NCBI GenBank assembly: GCA_035547835.1
Contig: DASZTW010000019.1
Coordinates: 218,346 to 282,345 of the forward strand
Direction: 5' to 3'
DNA from: Acidimicrobiales bacterium
GTDB lineage: Bacteria > Actinomycetota > Acidimicrobiia > Acidimicrobiales > Iamiaceae
DNA length: 64,000 nucleotides
Below, in pieces: positions 25,566 through 34,208 of this stretch. Under the pieces are notes generated by a model. The model searched no databases. It saw only the letters and a list, made by a program, of their open reading frames with translations, and had not been told where the DNA came from. The position numbers were made by a program, and so were the translations under genes. Numbering within the stretch: the stretch's first letter is position 1; each line of letters starts with the position of its first letter.

Positions 25566-27052
25566 TCGGCGTCCGCGCCAGGCGCCGCGGGTCCGATGTC
25601 GACTGGCGGCGATCGGGCGATCTGCGACGCGAGGTGCGCGCCGGTCTGGTGTGGAGCCTGTGCAACAACGCCGCCGGTCGGGCCGGGCAGCTCGTGACGG
25701 GGATCGTCTTGGCCCACCTGTTGGCCCCGGAGGTCTTCGGGGTGTTCACGGTCGCGCTCGTGGCGTTCAGCCTCGTGGTGAACGTGAGCGAGATGGGGGT
25801 CTCGGTGGCGCTGGTGCGCGAGCCCGACCACACCGACGCGATCGCACCGACGGTGACGACCATCGCAGTGGTGTCGGCATCGGTGCTCGCCGTCGGGTGC
25901 TTTCTCTCGGCGCCCACGGTCGCCGATGTGATGCGCACGCCGGGCGCGGTCGGATCGCTGCGGATCCTGAGCTTGGCCATCGTCGTGGCCGGTGCCACTG
26001 CGGTGCCGTCCGCACTGGTGCAGCAGCAGTTTCGCCAGGATGTCCGCATGGCGGCCGACGTCACCAGCTTGGTGGTGTCGATCGGCTTGGCCGTGCCGCT
26101 TGCCGCCGCGGGCTTCGGGCCGTCGAGCCTTGCCTGGGCATGGGTTGCCAGCAACGCGGCGTCGGGCCTGGTCCTGGTGTGGAAGTCGCCTTCGCGTCAC
26201 ATCCCCGGATTCGATCCGGACGAGGCTCGCCGGCTCCTCAGGTTCGGCCTTCCCCTCGCCGCGTCCAGTCTGCTGGTCTTCGCCATCTTGAACGTCGATT
26301 ACGTCGTGGTCGGTCGACTGCTCGGCGCGACGGCGCTCGGTTGCTATGTGCTGGCGTTCAACTTGGCGAGCTGGCCGGTGAACCTGTTTTCGACCAGTGT
26401 CCGGGCCGTGTCGCTCCCGGGCTTCGCCCGGCTGCTGGCCGAGCCCGAGGCGCTGCGATCGGGATTCACCCGCTCGCTGGGTCAGCTGATGGCGGTGGCC
26501 CTGCCGGTCTGCGCGCTGCTGGGAGCGCTGGCGCTTCCGGCGATCCGGTTGGTGTACGGGTCGCGGTGGGACCCGGCGGCTGACGCCCTGCGCTGGCTGG
26601 CGGTGCTCGGCGGCTTGCGGGTCGCCTTCGAGCTGACGTACGACTACCTCGTCGCGCTGGGCCTGTCGCGCATCGTGTTGTGGGTGCAGCTCACCTGGTT
26701 GGCGCTGCTCGTGCCGGTCCTGGCCGCTGGTGCGCACCTGGGCGGGATCGGCGGCGTCGGTCTCGGCCAGATCGCCGTCGCCGGTGGGGTGATCACGCCG
26801 ATCTACCTGGGGGTGCTCGCTCGCCGCGGCATACCCCGACGGCAGGTGGGCGCATCGTTGGTGCGGCCGGTCGGCGGTGCGGTCGCCGCTGCGGCGGTGG
26901 CGGTCTGCGTCCAGCGAGCGGTTCCGGGGCTCGTGGCGAGCCTTGCGGCCGCGGGGCTCGCCGGGCTTGCCGTCCATCTGCTCGTCGTGTGGCCGCTGGT
27001 CCCTCGCCGAGCGCGCACGCTCATCGACACGGCGGTGTCTGATGCAGCGTGA
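25562..27052 (+). CDS. Oligosaccharide flippase (Wzx-like, MOP superfamily)
   Basis: 496 residues with about 12-14 hydrophobic segments spread over the whole length, and basic loops. The N-terminal block (VWSLCNNAAGRAGQLVTGIVLAHLL, PEVFGVFTVAL) resembles the polysaccharide biosynthesis/MVF-type transporters that flip lipid-linked repeat units to the outer face. GTG 25562 overlaps the aminotransferase stop (GTGA). It works with the Wzz-like and Wzy-like genes at 32017 and 32886, giving a Wzx/Wzy-type export system rather than an ABC-transporter type; no ABC transporter gene was seen. Confidence 0.87.
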   Translation: MIGVRARRRGSDVDWRRSGDLRREVRAGLVWSLCNNAAGRAGQLVTGIVLAHLLAPEVFGVFTVALVAFSLVVNVSEMGVSVALVREPDHTDAIAPTVTTIAVVSASVLAVGCFLSAPTVADVMRTPGAVGSLRILSLAIVVAGATAVPSALVQQQFRQDVRMAADVTSLVVSIGLAVPLAAAGFGPSSLAWAWVASNAASGLVLVWKSPSRHIPGFDPDEARRLLRFGLPLAASSLLVFAILNVDYVVVGRLLGATALGCYVLAFNLASWPVNLFSTSVRAVSLPGFARLLAEPEALRSGFTRSLGQLMAVALPVCALLGALALPAIRLVYGSRWDPAADALRWLAVLGGLRVAFELTYDYLVALGLSRIVLWVQLTWLALLVPVLAAGAHLGGIGGVGLGQIAVAGGVITPIYLGVLARRGIPRRQVGASLVRPVGGAVAAAAVAVCVQRAVPGLVASLAAAGLAGLAVHLLVVWPLVPRRARTLIDTAVSDAA

Positions 27053-28331
27053 CGAGCGGACCGCTCTCGTGAGGCGGCGGATCCGGCAGCTCGGCGCAGG
27101 CCTGCGAGCCGGCGGCATGCGCCCGCTGATCGCCCGGGCAGCCACGAAGGTCGGGGAGCGCCTCCTGGTTCCTGACGACGGGCCGGGCGTGGCCATCCAA
27201 GAGGTGCTCGCGCCCGTCGGGGCAACCCTCCGAGGTCGTGCCGTGACCTCCACCGCGGGCTTGCGGATCGGCTGGATCATCGAACCGCCCTCGGCGGGCT
27301 CCGGTGGCCACACCACCTTGCTCCGCTTCGTCCGCGACCTCGAGCGCCGTGGTCACGAGAACCGCATCTACGTCTACGACCGCCACTGTCCCGGCGATGT
27401 GGCGTCGACGGTGGCGGTGTTGCGGGCCCACTTCCCCCGCATGGGAGCCGTCGTCGCCGACGCGGCAGAGCTCGTCGAGCCTCCTGGAGCTCAGGTCCCC
27501 GCGCTCGACGCGCTGATCGCCACGTCGTGGCCCACCGCGTATGTCTTGCGCCGCGCCGCCACGTCAGCGGCACGCTGCTACCTGGTGCAGGACTTCGAGC
27601 CGTCGTTCCACCCGGCGGGCTCCGACGCGGCCTTGGCCGAGGCCACGTACACGTTCGGCCTCCACGGGATCACTGCCGGACGTTGGTTGGCTGCCAAGCT
27701 GCGCCGCGACTACGGCATGTCGTGCGACCCGTTCGACTTCGGTGTCGACGCGGACTCCTACCGGGTTCGAGCGCGGTCGCCGCGGTCGGGGATCGTGTTC
27801 TACGCCCGGCCGCTGACGCCACGTCGGGGTTACGAGCTCGGCATGCTCGCGCTGCAGCGCTTGGCGGCTGACCGGCCCGACATCGACATCCACCTGTTCG
27901 GCGAGGACCTCGGTCGACGTTCCGTGCCCTTCGCTGCCACCTGTCATGGTGTGCTGACGCCAGCGGCGATCAACGAGCTCCTCAATCGTTGCGCCGCCGG
28001 GCTGGTGTTGTCGCTGACGAACCTGTCGTTGCTGCCCCTCGAGCTCCTCGCGGCGGGCTGCATCCCCGTCGTGAACGACGGCCCGAACAACCGGGAGGTC
28101 TTCGACAACCCCTACCTGCGGTACGTGGCGCCAACCCCGGATCTGCTGGCCGCGGCGCTCGCCGAGGAGTCGGACCGAGCTTCGGTCTCGCGCGCCGAGC
28201 AGGCCTCGGCCAGCGTCAGCCACCTCCGCTGGGAGGACGCTGGGGCGCAGGTCGAGTCGGCGCTGCTCCACGCCTGCGCACGGCCCGAAGTCGCCGGTGG
28301 CGAGGAACGATCGTGCGCCTCGCTGCGGTAG
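27042..28331 (+). CDS. WsaF-like glycosyltransferase (GT4 group, rhamnan-type)
   Basis: 429 residues. A basic N-terminal segment of about 70 residues precedes the GT-B fold, which begins at RIGWIIEPPSAGSGGHTTLLRF (about residue 73). The glycine-rich acceptor-side loop, the EPSFHPAGSD segment and the C-terminal donor-binding region (LFGEDLG, LSLTNLSLLPLELLAAGCIPVV with the EX7E-like acidic residues) match the WsaF/rhamnosyltransferase subgroup. ATG 27042 overlaps the flippase end by 11 bases. The sugar is unknown; rhamnose is suggested by the family only. Confidence 0.78.
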   Translation: MQRDERTALVRRRIRQLGAGLRAGGMRPLIARAATKVGERLLVPDDGPGVAIQEVLAPVGATLRGRAVTSTAGLRIGWIIEPPSAGSGGHTTLLRFVRDLERRGHENRIYVYDRHCPGDVASTVAVLRAHFPRMGAVVADAAELVEPPGAQVPALDALIATSWPTAYVLRRAATSAARCYLVQDFEPSFHPAGSDAALAEATYTFGLHGITAGRWLAAKLRRDYGMSCDPFDFGVDADSYRVRARSPRSGIVFYARPLTPRRGYELGMLALQRLAADRPDIDIHLFGEDLGRRSVPFAATCHGVLTPAAINELLNRCAAGLVLSLTNLSLLPLELLAAGCIPVVNDGPNNREVFDNPYLRYVAPTPDLLAAALAEESDRASVSRAEQASASVSHLRWEDAGAQVESALLHACARPEVAGGEERSCASLR

Positions 28332-29449
28332 CCACCACCGATCCGCTCGATCGCCGCACTTTCAGCGGCTACAGCGCCGGACTGTTCGGCGCGCTCGCCG
28401 ATCGAGGTGTCCCGCTCGTTCCGCTCTCCTCGCGCCACATCGGGCCGATCGATCTGGCACGGGGTGCGGTGCGGCTGTCGGCGCTGCCCCGCTTGCGGTC
28501 CGCTGGTCGTCGCGTGCCGATCGTCAACCCGGCCTGGTACTGGTCACGGTCGAGCGCAGAGCGCTGTTCCCGTCTCGTGAGCCGACGCCTCGCGGCCCGG
28601 GGTGGCGCGACCCACGTGTTGCAGGTGGGCACGCACGTCGTCGTCGACGCACCCGGCGTGCGGCGGTTCTGCGTCACGGACTGCACCGTGCCCCAGGCCG
28701 TCGCGGCCGGTGAGTTCTCGGTGAGCCATGCGAACGGACGGGTGCTGCGCGAGGCCGTCGAGTGGCAGGCCAAGGTGTTCGCGAGCAGCGAGGCGGTCTT
28801 CACGCTGTCCGAGTGGGCGGCCGCCAGCGTGGTCGAGGACTACCGGGTTCCACCCCAACGGGTGCAGGTCGTGGGCGCCGGCGCCAACATCACCGGTGAG
28901 CGCCGTCGCGCCGTCGACCCGGCCCGTCCGATCGCGTTGTTCGTCGGCACCGACTGGGCGCTCAAGGGCGGACCCGTGCTCGGCAGCGTCTGGCCCCGGA
29001 TCCGCGCGGCGGTGCCGGGAGCTCGCCTGGTGGTGGTCGGTTGCAGCCCCGACCTGCGAGGCGACGGCGTCGAGGTGGTGGGTCGGCTCGAGCCAAACAT
29101 CGCGGCCGAGCGCGGTCGTCTCCTCGACCTCTACTCGCGCGCGTCGTGTCTGGTGATGACATCTGACTTCGACGCCTATCCGAACGTCCTGCTCGAGGCG
29201 GCCCTGATGGGCGTGCCGGCCGTGGGCTTCGACGAGCAGAGCCGCGCGGAGGTCATCGAGGACGGTGTCACGGGCATCTTGGTGGCCGATCGGAGCACGG
29301 ACGCGCTCGCGGCGGCCGTGGTGCGGTTCCTGTCGTCGCCCGCCGACGTCCTGGCCATGGGCGAAGCGGCGCGCCAGCGAGCCGTCGCCCGCCACACCTG
29401 GCCGGTCGTCGCCGCTCGCGTGGCCGAGGCGATGGGTCTGTCGCCATGA
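28313..29449 (+). CDS. Family 4 glycosyltransferase
   Basis: 378 residues, GT-B fold. The N-terminal acceptor domain (about 1-170) is less conserved; the C-terminal donor domain contains ALFVGTDWALKGG (about 205), the phosphate-binding stretch, and the SDFDAYPNVLLEAALMGVPAVG motif (about 285), where E-x7-E carries the catalytic/nucleotide contacts. GTG 28313 overlaps the previous gene by 19 bases. It is inside the nine-gene rightward operon. Confidence 0.84.
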   Translation: MRLAAVATTDPLDRRTFSGYSAGLFGALADRGVPLVPLSSRHIGPIDLARGAVRLSALPRLRSAGRRVPIVNPAWYWSRSSAERCSRLVSRRLAARGGATHVLQVGTHVVVDAPGVRRFCVTDCTVPQAVAAGEFSVSHANGRVLREAVEWQAKVFASSEAVFTLSEWAAASVVEDYRVPPQRVQVVGAGANITGERRRAVDPARPIALFVGTDWALKGGPVLGSVWPRIRAAVPGARLVVVGCSPDLRGDGVEVVGRLEPNIAAERGRLLDLYSRASCLVMTSDFDAYPNVLLEAALMGVPAVGFDEQSRAEVIEDGVTGILVADRSTDALAAAVVRFLSSPADVLAMGEAARQRAVARHTWPVVAARVAEAMGLSP

Positions 29450-30195
29450 GGCTGCGAGAGCAGGTCCGCGAGGGGCTCGGCCCCACCGGCCGGCGTGTCG
29501 CTCGCCGGGTGGTCGATGGCGTCGCGGGCTCGGTCGTCGGCTCGCTGGCCGGAGTGCACACGTCCGAGCCCGTCCTCTCGCTCACGTTCGACGACGGTCC
29601 AGATCGGCGGTGGACCCCGCGGGTGCTCGACGAGCTGGCGGGCCGGGGGATGCACGCGTCGTTCTTCTTGCTCGTGCCGGCGGCGGAGCGCAACGCGGAC
29701 CTGGTCGCACGCATGGTTGCCGAGGGGCACGATGTCGGGCTCCACGGCATGACCCACGGGCGCCTGTCCGACCCGCGCTACCCGGTCGAAGAGCATCTCG
29801 GGCAGGGCAAGCAGCGCCTCGAGCGGCTGGTGGGCGAGGCCGTGCACTGGTTCCGCCCGCCGTACGGGGCGCAGACGTTGCACTCCTATCGGGCGGCGCG
29901 GCGGATCGGCCTCGACGTGGTGGTGTGGGGCCCGCACGGTACGGACTGGGAGCATGCGGCCTGGCAGGATGTGGCTGCGCAGGTCGTCGGCCAGGCGAGG
30001 CCCGGTTCGATCGTCTTGCTGCACGACGGGCTCATGCCACCGCCTCCTTTGGACCACCCGGTGTGGGGCCTGGATCGGGCCAGGGCCGTGCGAGCCACGC
30101 TGGACGGCTTGACCGCTCTCGGGTTGTCGAGCGTCACCTTGAGCGAGCTGGTCTCGACGGGGTCGCCGAGACCTACCGCGTGGTTTCGATCCTGA
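29446..30195 (+). CDS. Polysaccharide deacetylase (NodB-type)
   Basis: 249 residues. The NodB motifs are visible: LTFDDGPD (about residue 46, metal and catalytic Asp), DVGLHGMTHGRLSD (H-x3-H metal ligands, about 95), the RPPYGAQ groove motif (about 138), and LLHDG at about 190. No clear signal peptide; the Arg-rich N-terminus could be a poor signal or cytosolic. It removes acetyl groups from an N-acetylated sugar, either of the repeat unit or of peptidoglycan. ATG overlaps the previous stop (ATGA). Its last 23 bases overlap the convergent acetyltransferase gene. Confidence 0.88.
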   Translation: MRLREQVREGLGPTGRRVARRVVDGVAGSVVGSLAGVHTSEPVLSLTFDDGPDRRWTPRVLDELAGRGMHASFFLLVPAAERNADLVARMVAEGHDVGLHGMTHGRLSDPRYPVEEHLGQGKQRLERLVGEAVHWFRPPYGAQTLHSYRAARRIGLDVVVWGPHGTDWEHAAWQDVAAQVVGQARPGSIVLLHDGLMPPPPLDHPVWGLDRARAVRATLDGLTALGLSSVTLSELVSTGSPRPTAWFRS

Positions 30196-30757
30196 GCCCG
30201 TCGTCGGTCTGGCGCGTGAAGCGGGTGCCGCAACGGTCGCACGCCAACGTGTCCAGCTGCTGGCCGCACTGGCAGATCCAGCCAGCCGGTCGGGCGGGCG
30301 CGCCCATCACGAGCACATGGGCAGGGACATCGCGCGTGACCACGCTGCCTGCGGCGACGAACGCATGCCGGCCGATGACGTGGCCGCACATGATGGTGGA
30401 GTTGGCGCCGAGGGTCGCGCTCTGGCGCACCACCGTGGGCAACAGGTCGTCGGCCTGGGTCCGGTGGGGAATCGCGCGGGGCAACGGGTCGTTCGTGAAC
30501 GCGACGTTCGGTCCGACGAAGACGTCGTCGGACAGCATCACGCCCTCCCACACGCTCACCCCGTTCTTCACCGTCACCCGGTCGCCGAGCCGCGCTCCAC
30601 CCTCGACGAAGCAGTGGTCACCGATGTTGCACGCCCGCCCGATCACGGCACCCGGCATCACGTGAGCGAATGCCCAGATGCGCGTGCCGGCCCCGATCGA
30701 TGCGGACTCGCACAACGCCGACGGGTGGATGGTGATCCCCACATCTGTTCTGTTCAC
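30173..30757 (-). CDS. Left-handed beta-helix N-acetyltransferase (WbpD/WlbB-like) with C-terminal zinc-ribbon-like tail
   Basis: 194 residues. Hexapeptide repeats run from about residue 10 to 150 (IHPSALCESASIGAGTRIW, CNIGDHCFVEGGARLGDRVTVKNGV, VGPNVAFTNDP), the pattern of UDP-amino-sugar 3-N-acetyltransferases. The C-terminal 35 residues hold two CxCG/CxxCG pairs (CQCGQQ and CDRCGTRF), which look like a small zinc ribbon added to the usual fold. GTG 30757 overlaps the aminotransferase stop (GTGA), so the two are coupled. The pair matches the WbpE-WbpD step order. Confidence 0.86.
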   Translation of the reverse strand: MNRTDVGITIHPSALCESASIGAGTRIWAFAHVMPGAVIGRACNIGDHCFVEGGARLGDRVTVKNGVSVWEGVMLSDDVFVGPNVAFTNDPLPRAIPHRTQADDLLPTVVRQSATLGANSTIMCGHVIGRHAFVAAGSVVTRDVPAHVLVMGAPARPAGWICQCGQQLDTLACDRCGTRFTRQTDDGLRIETTR

Positions 30758-31860
30758 AGCGCCGCTCCCAGGACCTCGACGACCCGCACTTGATCTGACT
30801 CGCTCAGGTGGGGGTGGATGGGCAGCGAGAGCATCTCGGCCGCGGCCCGCTCGGCGTTCGGCATGTCGCCCTGTCGGTAGCCGAGGTGGGCGACCGCCGG
30901 GTCGAGGTGGACGGGCAGGCGGTAGTGGATCCCGGCGCCGATGCCGCGGGCGCGGAGGGCTTCGAGCACCCGGTCGCGCACACCCGCGGCGACCCGCACC
31001 GCGTAGACATGCCACACGTGTTCGTTGCCGGTCAGGGTGGACGGGAGGGTGAGGTCGAAGTCGACGAGGAGGGCGTGGTAGCGGGCCGCGCAGGTGCGGC
31101 GGGCCCGGTTCCACCCGTCGAGGTGGGGGAGCTTGGCGGTCAGCACGAGCGCCTGGATGGCGTCGAGACGGGAGTTGCGACCCGGGCGTGGCCGGATGTC
31201 GGGGCCGGCGACATTGTGGTCCGCGAGCCGCCGGACCTTATCGGCGAGGTCAGATGAATCGGTCAGCAGGGCACCGGCGTCGCCGTAGGCGCCGAGGTTC
31301 TTGCCCGGATAGAAGCTGGTGGTGGCCGCCGCGGTGAGGCTGCCCGGCGTGGCGCCGTACCGGGTTGCGCCGTGTGCCTGCGCTGCGTCCTCGACGATCG
31401 CCGCGCCGCACGCCTCGGCGATCGGGGCCAGCTGCTCGACGGGCGCCATCTGCCCGTGCAGGTGGACCGGCACGATGGCCCGCGTCCGGCGACTCGCGGC
31501 AGCCGCCACCGCCCTCGGGTCCATGAGCAGCGTCGCGGGGTCGACGTCGACGATCACGGGCCGACCACCCACGTGCAGCACCGCCTCGACGGTGGCGATG
31601 AAGGTGCTCGCCGGCACGATCACCTCGTCGCCTTGTCGCAGGTCGAGGGCTCGCAACGCCAGCTCGATCGCGTCCGTTCCGTTCGCGACACCCACGCAAT
31701 GAGACCGTCCTGCGAAGTTGGCGTACGACGCCTCGAACGCGGCGACATCGGGCCCGCGCACATAGGCACCGGTCTCGAACAACCGCGACAGGCCTGCCCA
31801 CACCTCGCGCTCGACGTCGCGGTGCTGGGCGACGACGTCGACGAGCGGTACATCGGTCAT
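30754..31860 (-). CDS. DegT/DnrJ/EryC1 aminotransferase (WbpE-like)
   Basis: 368 residues, PLP enzyme. PLP lysine in SFYPGKNLGAYGDAG (about residue 185), with EDAAQAHGA before it and RNSRLDAIQALVL after it. This version of the motif (FYPGKNLG) is that of the WbpE/FdtB/DesV group of 3-aminotransferases. The start at ATG 31860 is chosen over the longer frame (to 31929), which would run through the inverted operator motif. It is the first of a two-gene leftward operon; the perfect inverted repeat lies 48-77 bases upstream. Confidence 0.89.
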   Translation of the reverse strand: MTDVPLVDVVAQHRDVEREVWAGLSRLFETGAYVRGPDVAAFEASYANFAGRSHCVGVANGTDAIELALRALDLRQGDEVIVPASTFIATVEAVLHVGGRPVIVDVDPATLLMDPRAVAAAASRRTRAIVPVHLHGQMAPVEQLAPIAEACGAAIVEDAAQAHGATRYGATPGSLTAAATTSFYPGKNLGAYGDAGALLTDSSDLADKVRRLADHNVAGPDIRPRPGRNSRLDAIQALVLTAKLPHLDGWNRARRTCAARYHALLVDFDLTLPSTLTGNEHVWHVYAVRVAAGVRDRVLEALRARGIGAGIHYRLPVHLDPAVAHLGYRQGDMPNAERAAAEMLSLPIHPHLSESDQVRVVEVLGAAL

Positions 31861-31907
31861 TGCTGCCGGCACTGGGTTCACAGCACGTATGAGCCGCACC
31901 CGGGCGG

Positions 31908-31937
31908 GTTGATACGTCGCAGCCGGCACGTATCAAC
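31908..31937. promoter_or_regulatory. Polysaccharide-island inverted motif, site 2 (perfect 10-bp inverted repeat)
   Basis: GTTGATACGT (31908-31917) and ACGTATCAAC (31928-31937) are exact reverse complements with 10 bases between. The site lies in the divergent region between the DegT gene (start 31860) and the Wzz-like gene (start 32017). A 30-bp palindrome of this kind is typical of a dimeric activator or repressor site. Related sites are at 16881-16905 and 38579-38606. Confidence 0.65.
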
Positions 31938-32016
31938 ACCGCCGGTGGTCGCTCTTGTCTCTGTTGGCCCACTGGTGCCCATGCCGGTGGTGGCGGAACA
32001 CGAGGGAGCAGACGAT

Positions 32017-32889
32017 ATGGACCTGTGGCGCGTCGGGCGAACGTTGCGTCGCCGTTGGTACCTGACCGCGCTCGGCGTCGGCCTGACGGTGATCGTCGCC
32101 GCGGTGACGTTGGCGAGCACGCCGCCCGTGTACGAGGCCAAGTCGGTGATCGTGCTGCTCGGGCCGTCGAGGCCGCCCGCCGACACCCCCACCGTCGACA
32201 CCGGCAAGCCGCTGGTCGCCGGGGCGGTGAACCCCTATCGCACGTTCGACGGCAGCATCACCACCACTGCGCAGGTGATGAGCGAGGTGATGAAGCAGCC
32301 CGAGGTCGTCGCTGCGCTGCGGCGCCAGGGTGCGAGCGGTGACTTCGCCGTCGATTCCGATGCCACCGGTGGTCCGACCGTGACCATCAGCGGACGGGCA
32401 TCGAGCGCGGGCAAGGCGCTGCACACGTCACGACTCGTCGTTGCTGAGTTCCGCATCGAGTTGGCCCACCGTCAGGCGGCCGCGGGAGCACCGGACAACA
32501 CGCTCATCTCCGCATCCGACGTCGTCGTTCCGCACGGGGCGACCTTGCTCACCAAGACGCGGAACCGGGCGCTCGCCGCCATCGTCACCTTGGGCTTGGC
32601 TGCCACGGTCGGGCTCGTTGTCATCGCCGACAGCCTCGTGGAGGGCAGGCGAGGGCGAAGGATGTCGAACGACACGGCCGGTCGGCGGCGGCCGGTGATC
32701 GGTCCCCCGGCGGCGCGGCGCGGATCGGCCGACCCGCGCCGGCCCATCCGGACGACGCGACCCGCACCGGCTGAGACGCGACGGGTGACGGCCCCGCCAG
32801 CCCCGGCGATCGGCCCGCCCGCGCCCGCGAGCGACCCGGTGTTGACGGGATCGAACCACAGCGACCATTCGGAGCCGGACGCGCCGTGA
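32017..32889 (+). CDS. Wzz-like chain-length/polysaccharide co-polymerase protein
   Basis: 290 residues. Two membrane helices (about 14-32 and 185-206) bracket a periplasm-side region, the topology of Wzz/YveK-type co-polymerases. The short N-terminus DLWRVGRTLRRRW and the ASTPPVYEAKSVIVLL segment right after helix one are family-like. After helix two there is a cytosolic Arg/Pro/Ala-rich tail (about 215-290) with no Tyr-kinase domain. ATG 32017 has a GAGGGAG site; ATG 31981 is a possible longer start. It heads a four-gene rightward operon and overlaps the next gene by GTGA. Confidence 0.75.
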   Translation: MDLWRVGRTLRRRWYLTALGVGLTVIVAAVTLASTPPVYEAKSVIVLLGPSRPPADTPTVDTGKPLVAGAVNPYRTFDGSITTTAQVMSEVMKQPEVVAALRRQGASGDFAVDSDATGGPTVTISGRASSAGKALHTSRLVVAEFRIELAHRQAAAGAPDNTLISASDVVVPHGATLLTKTRNRALAAIVTLGLAATVGLVVIADSLVEGRRGRRMSNDTAGRRRPVIGPPAARRGSADPRRPIRTTRPAPAETRRVTAPPAPAIGPPAPASDPVLTGSNHSDHSEPDAP

Positions 32890-34208
32890 CCGCACCCGCG
32901 ACCGCGCGACGCACTGCGCCGCGGTCAGCCGCGCCGATGCGCCGCGACGCGGTGTCGGTGCTGACGGTCTACGTCGTCTTGCTGTTCGCCGTGCCATCGG
33001 CGCTCGTGTTCAAGCCCGTGGGGTCGAGCGGGACGCCGGCAGGGCTGCTCGCAGGTGCGCTGTTCCTGTGGTGGCTCGCCGGGCGGCTCGTCCCGTCGCT
33101 CGGTGCGAGCGCCGGACGGCAGCCCCTGCGGATCGCTGCGTCGGCGTGCCTGGCGGCGGTGTTGGCCAGCGATGTGGTGGCGTACCTCCGGCCCATCGAC
33201 GGGCTCGAGATCCACGCTGCGCAGTCCGCCATCGTGCTCATCGTCGGTGGGCTCGGTGTGGTCTTGTTGACTGCCGACGGTGTCAGCCACATCGAGCGAC
33301 TCGACGTCCTGCTGGGTCGCCTGACCACCGCCGGCGCTGCCCTCGCGTCACTCGGCATCGTGCAGTTCTTCACCCGGTTCGACATCGCCGCGCACATCCA
33401 CGTCCCGGGCCTCTCGCTCAACGAGTCGACCGACTACATCCAACTGCGCGATGGCTTCAACCGGGTCGCCGGGACCGCTGCGCACCCCATCGAGTTCGGC
33501 GTCGTGCTCGCCACCGTCTTCCCGATCGCCATCCACCAGGCCATGTACGCCACGCCGGAGCGACGCAACCGGGCCCGCGTCCGGGTCGCGCTGATCGCCG
33601 TCGCGCTGCCGATGTCGGTGTCGCGCTCGGCGATGCTCGGCGTGCTCGCCGCTGGCCTGGTCATGGCCGCGGGCTGGACCTGGAGGCGGCGGGCGCAGGC
33701 CGCGGTCGCCGCGGTGGCGTTCGTCGCCGGCATGCGGCTGGTGGTCCCCGGCCTGATGGGAACGATCCGCAACATGTTCACCGGCTTGCAGTCCGACAGC
33801 AGCTACGTCGCCCGCACGCAGCACGCGTCGGAGGCCTACGCCTACATCGGGCAGCGACCGTGGTTCGGTCGGGGTTTCGGGACCTTCCTGCCGAGTCGCT
33901 ACGTCCTGCTCGACAACCAGTACCTCGGCCTGCTCGTCGAGACAGGGGTGGTCGGGCTGCTTGCGTTCGTGGCGCTGTTTTGCACTGCGTTCGGCGTCGG
34001 TCACCACGTCGCCTGTGTCGGCGCCACTGAGGAACGTCGGAGCCTCGGCTGGGCCCTGGCCGCGGCGGCCGCGGTTCCGTTGGTCACCTACATCACGTTC
34101 GACGCCTTCGGGTTCGCAATGGCCAACGGTGTCACGATGCTGGTCGTCGGGTGCGCTGGCGCGCTGTGGCGCATCGACGGCGCGACCGCGGCGGCTACGG
34201 CACCGTGA
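32886..34208 (+). CDS. O-antigen polymerase/ligase-like membrane protein (Wzy/WaaL type)
   Basis: 440 residues with about ten to twelve membrane helices and one longer external loop (about residues 155-200 and the region around SSYVARTQHASEAYAYI, 305-320). The following GQRPWFGRGFGTFLPSR segment is the Wzy_C signature of O-antigen polymerases and ligases. It would polymerise flipped repeat units or transfer the glycan to a carrier. The GTG start overlaps the Wzz-like stop. Together with the flippase at 25562 this completes a Wzx/Wzy pathway. Confidence 0.83.
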   Translation: MTAPATARRTAPRSAAPMRRDAVSVLTVYVVLLFAVPSALVFKPVGSSGTPAGLLAGALFLWWLAGRLVPSLGASAGRQPLRIAASACLAAVLASDVVAYLRPIDGLEIHAAQSAIVLIVGGLGVVLLTADGVSHIERLDVLLGRLTTAGAALASLGIVQFFTRFDIAAHIHVPGLSLNESTDYIQLRDGFNRVAGTAAHPIEFGVVLATVFPIAIHQAMYATPERRNRARVRVALIAVALPMSVSRSAMLGVLAAGLVMAAGWTWRRRAQAAVAAVAFVAGMRLVVPGLMGTIRNMFTGLQSDSSYVARTQHASEAYAYIGQRPWFGRGFGTFLPSRYVLLDNQYLGLLVETGVVGLLAFVALFCTAFGVGHHVACVGATEERRSLGWALAAAAAVPLVTYITFDAFGFAMANGVTMLVVGCAGALWRIDGATAAATAP

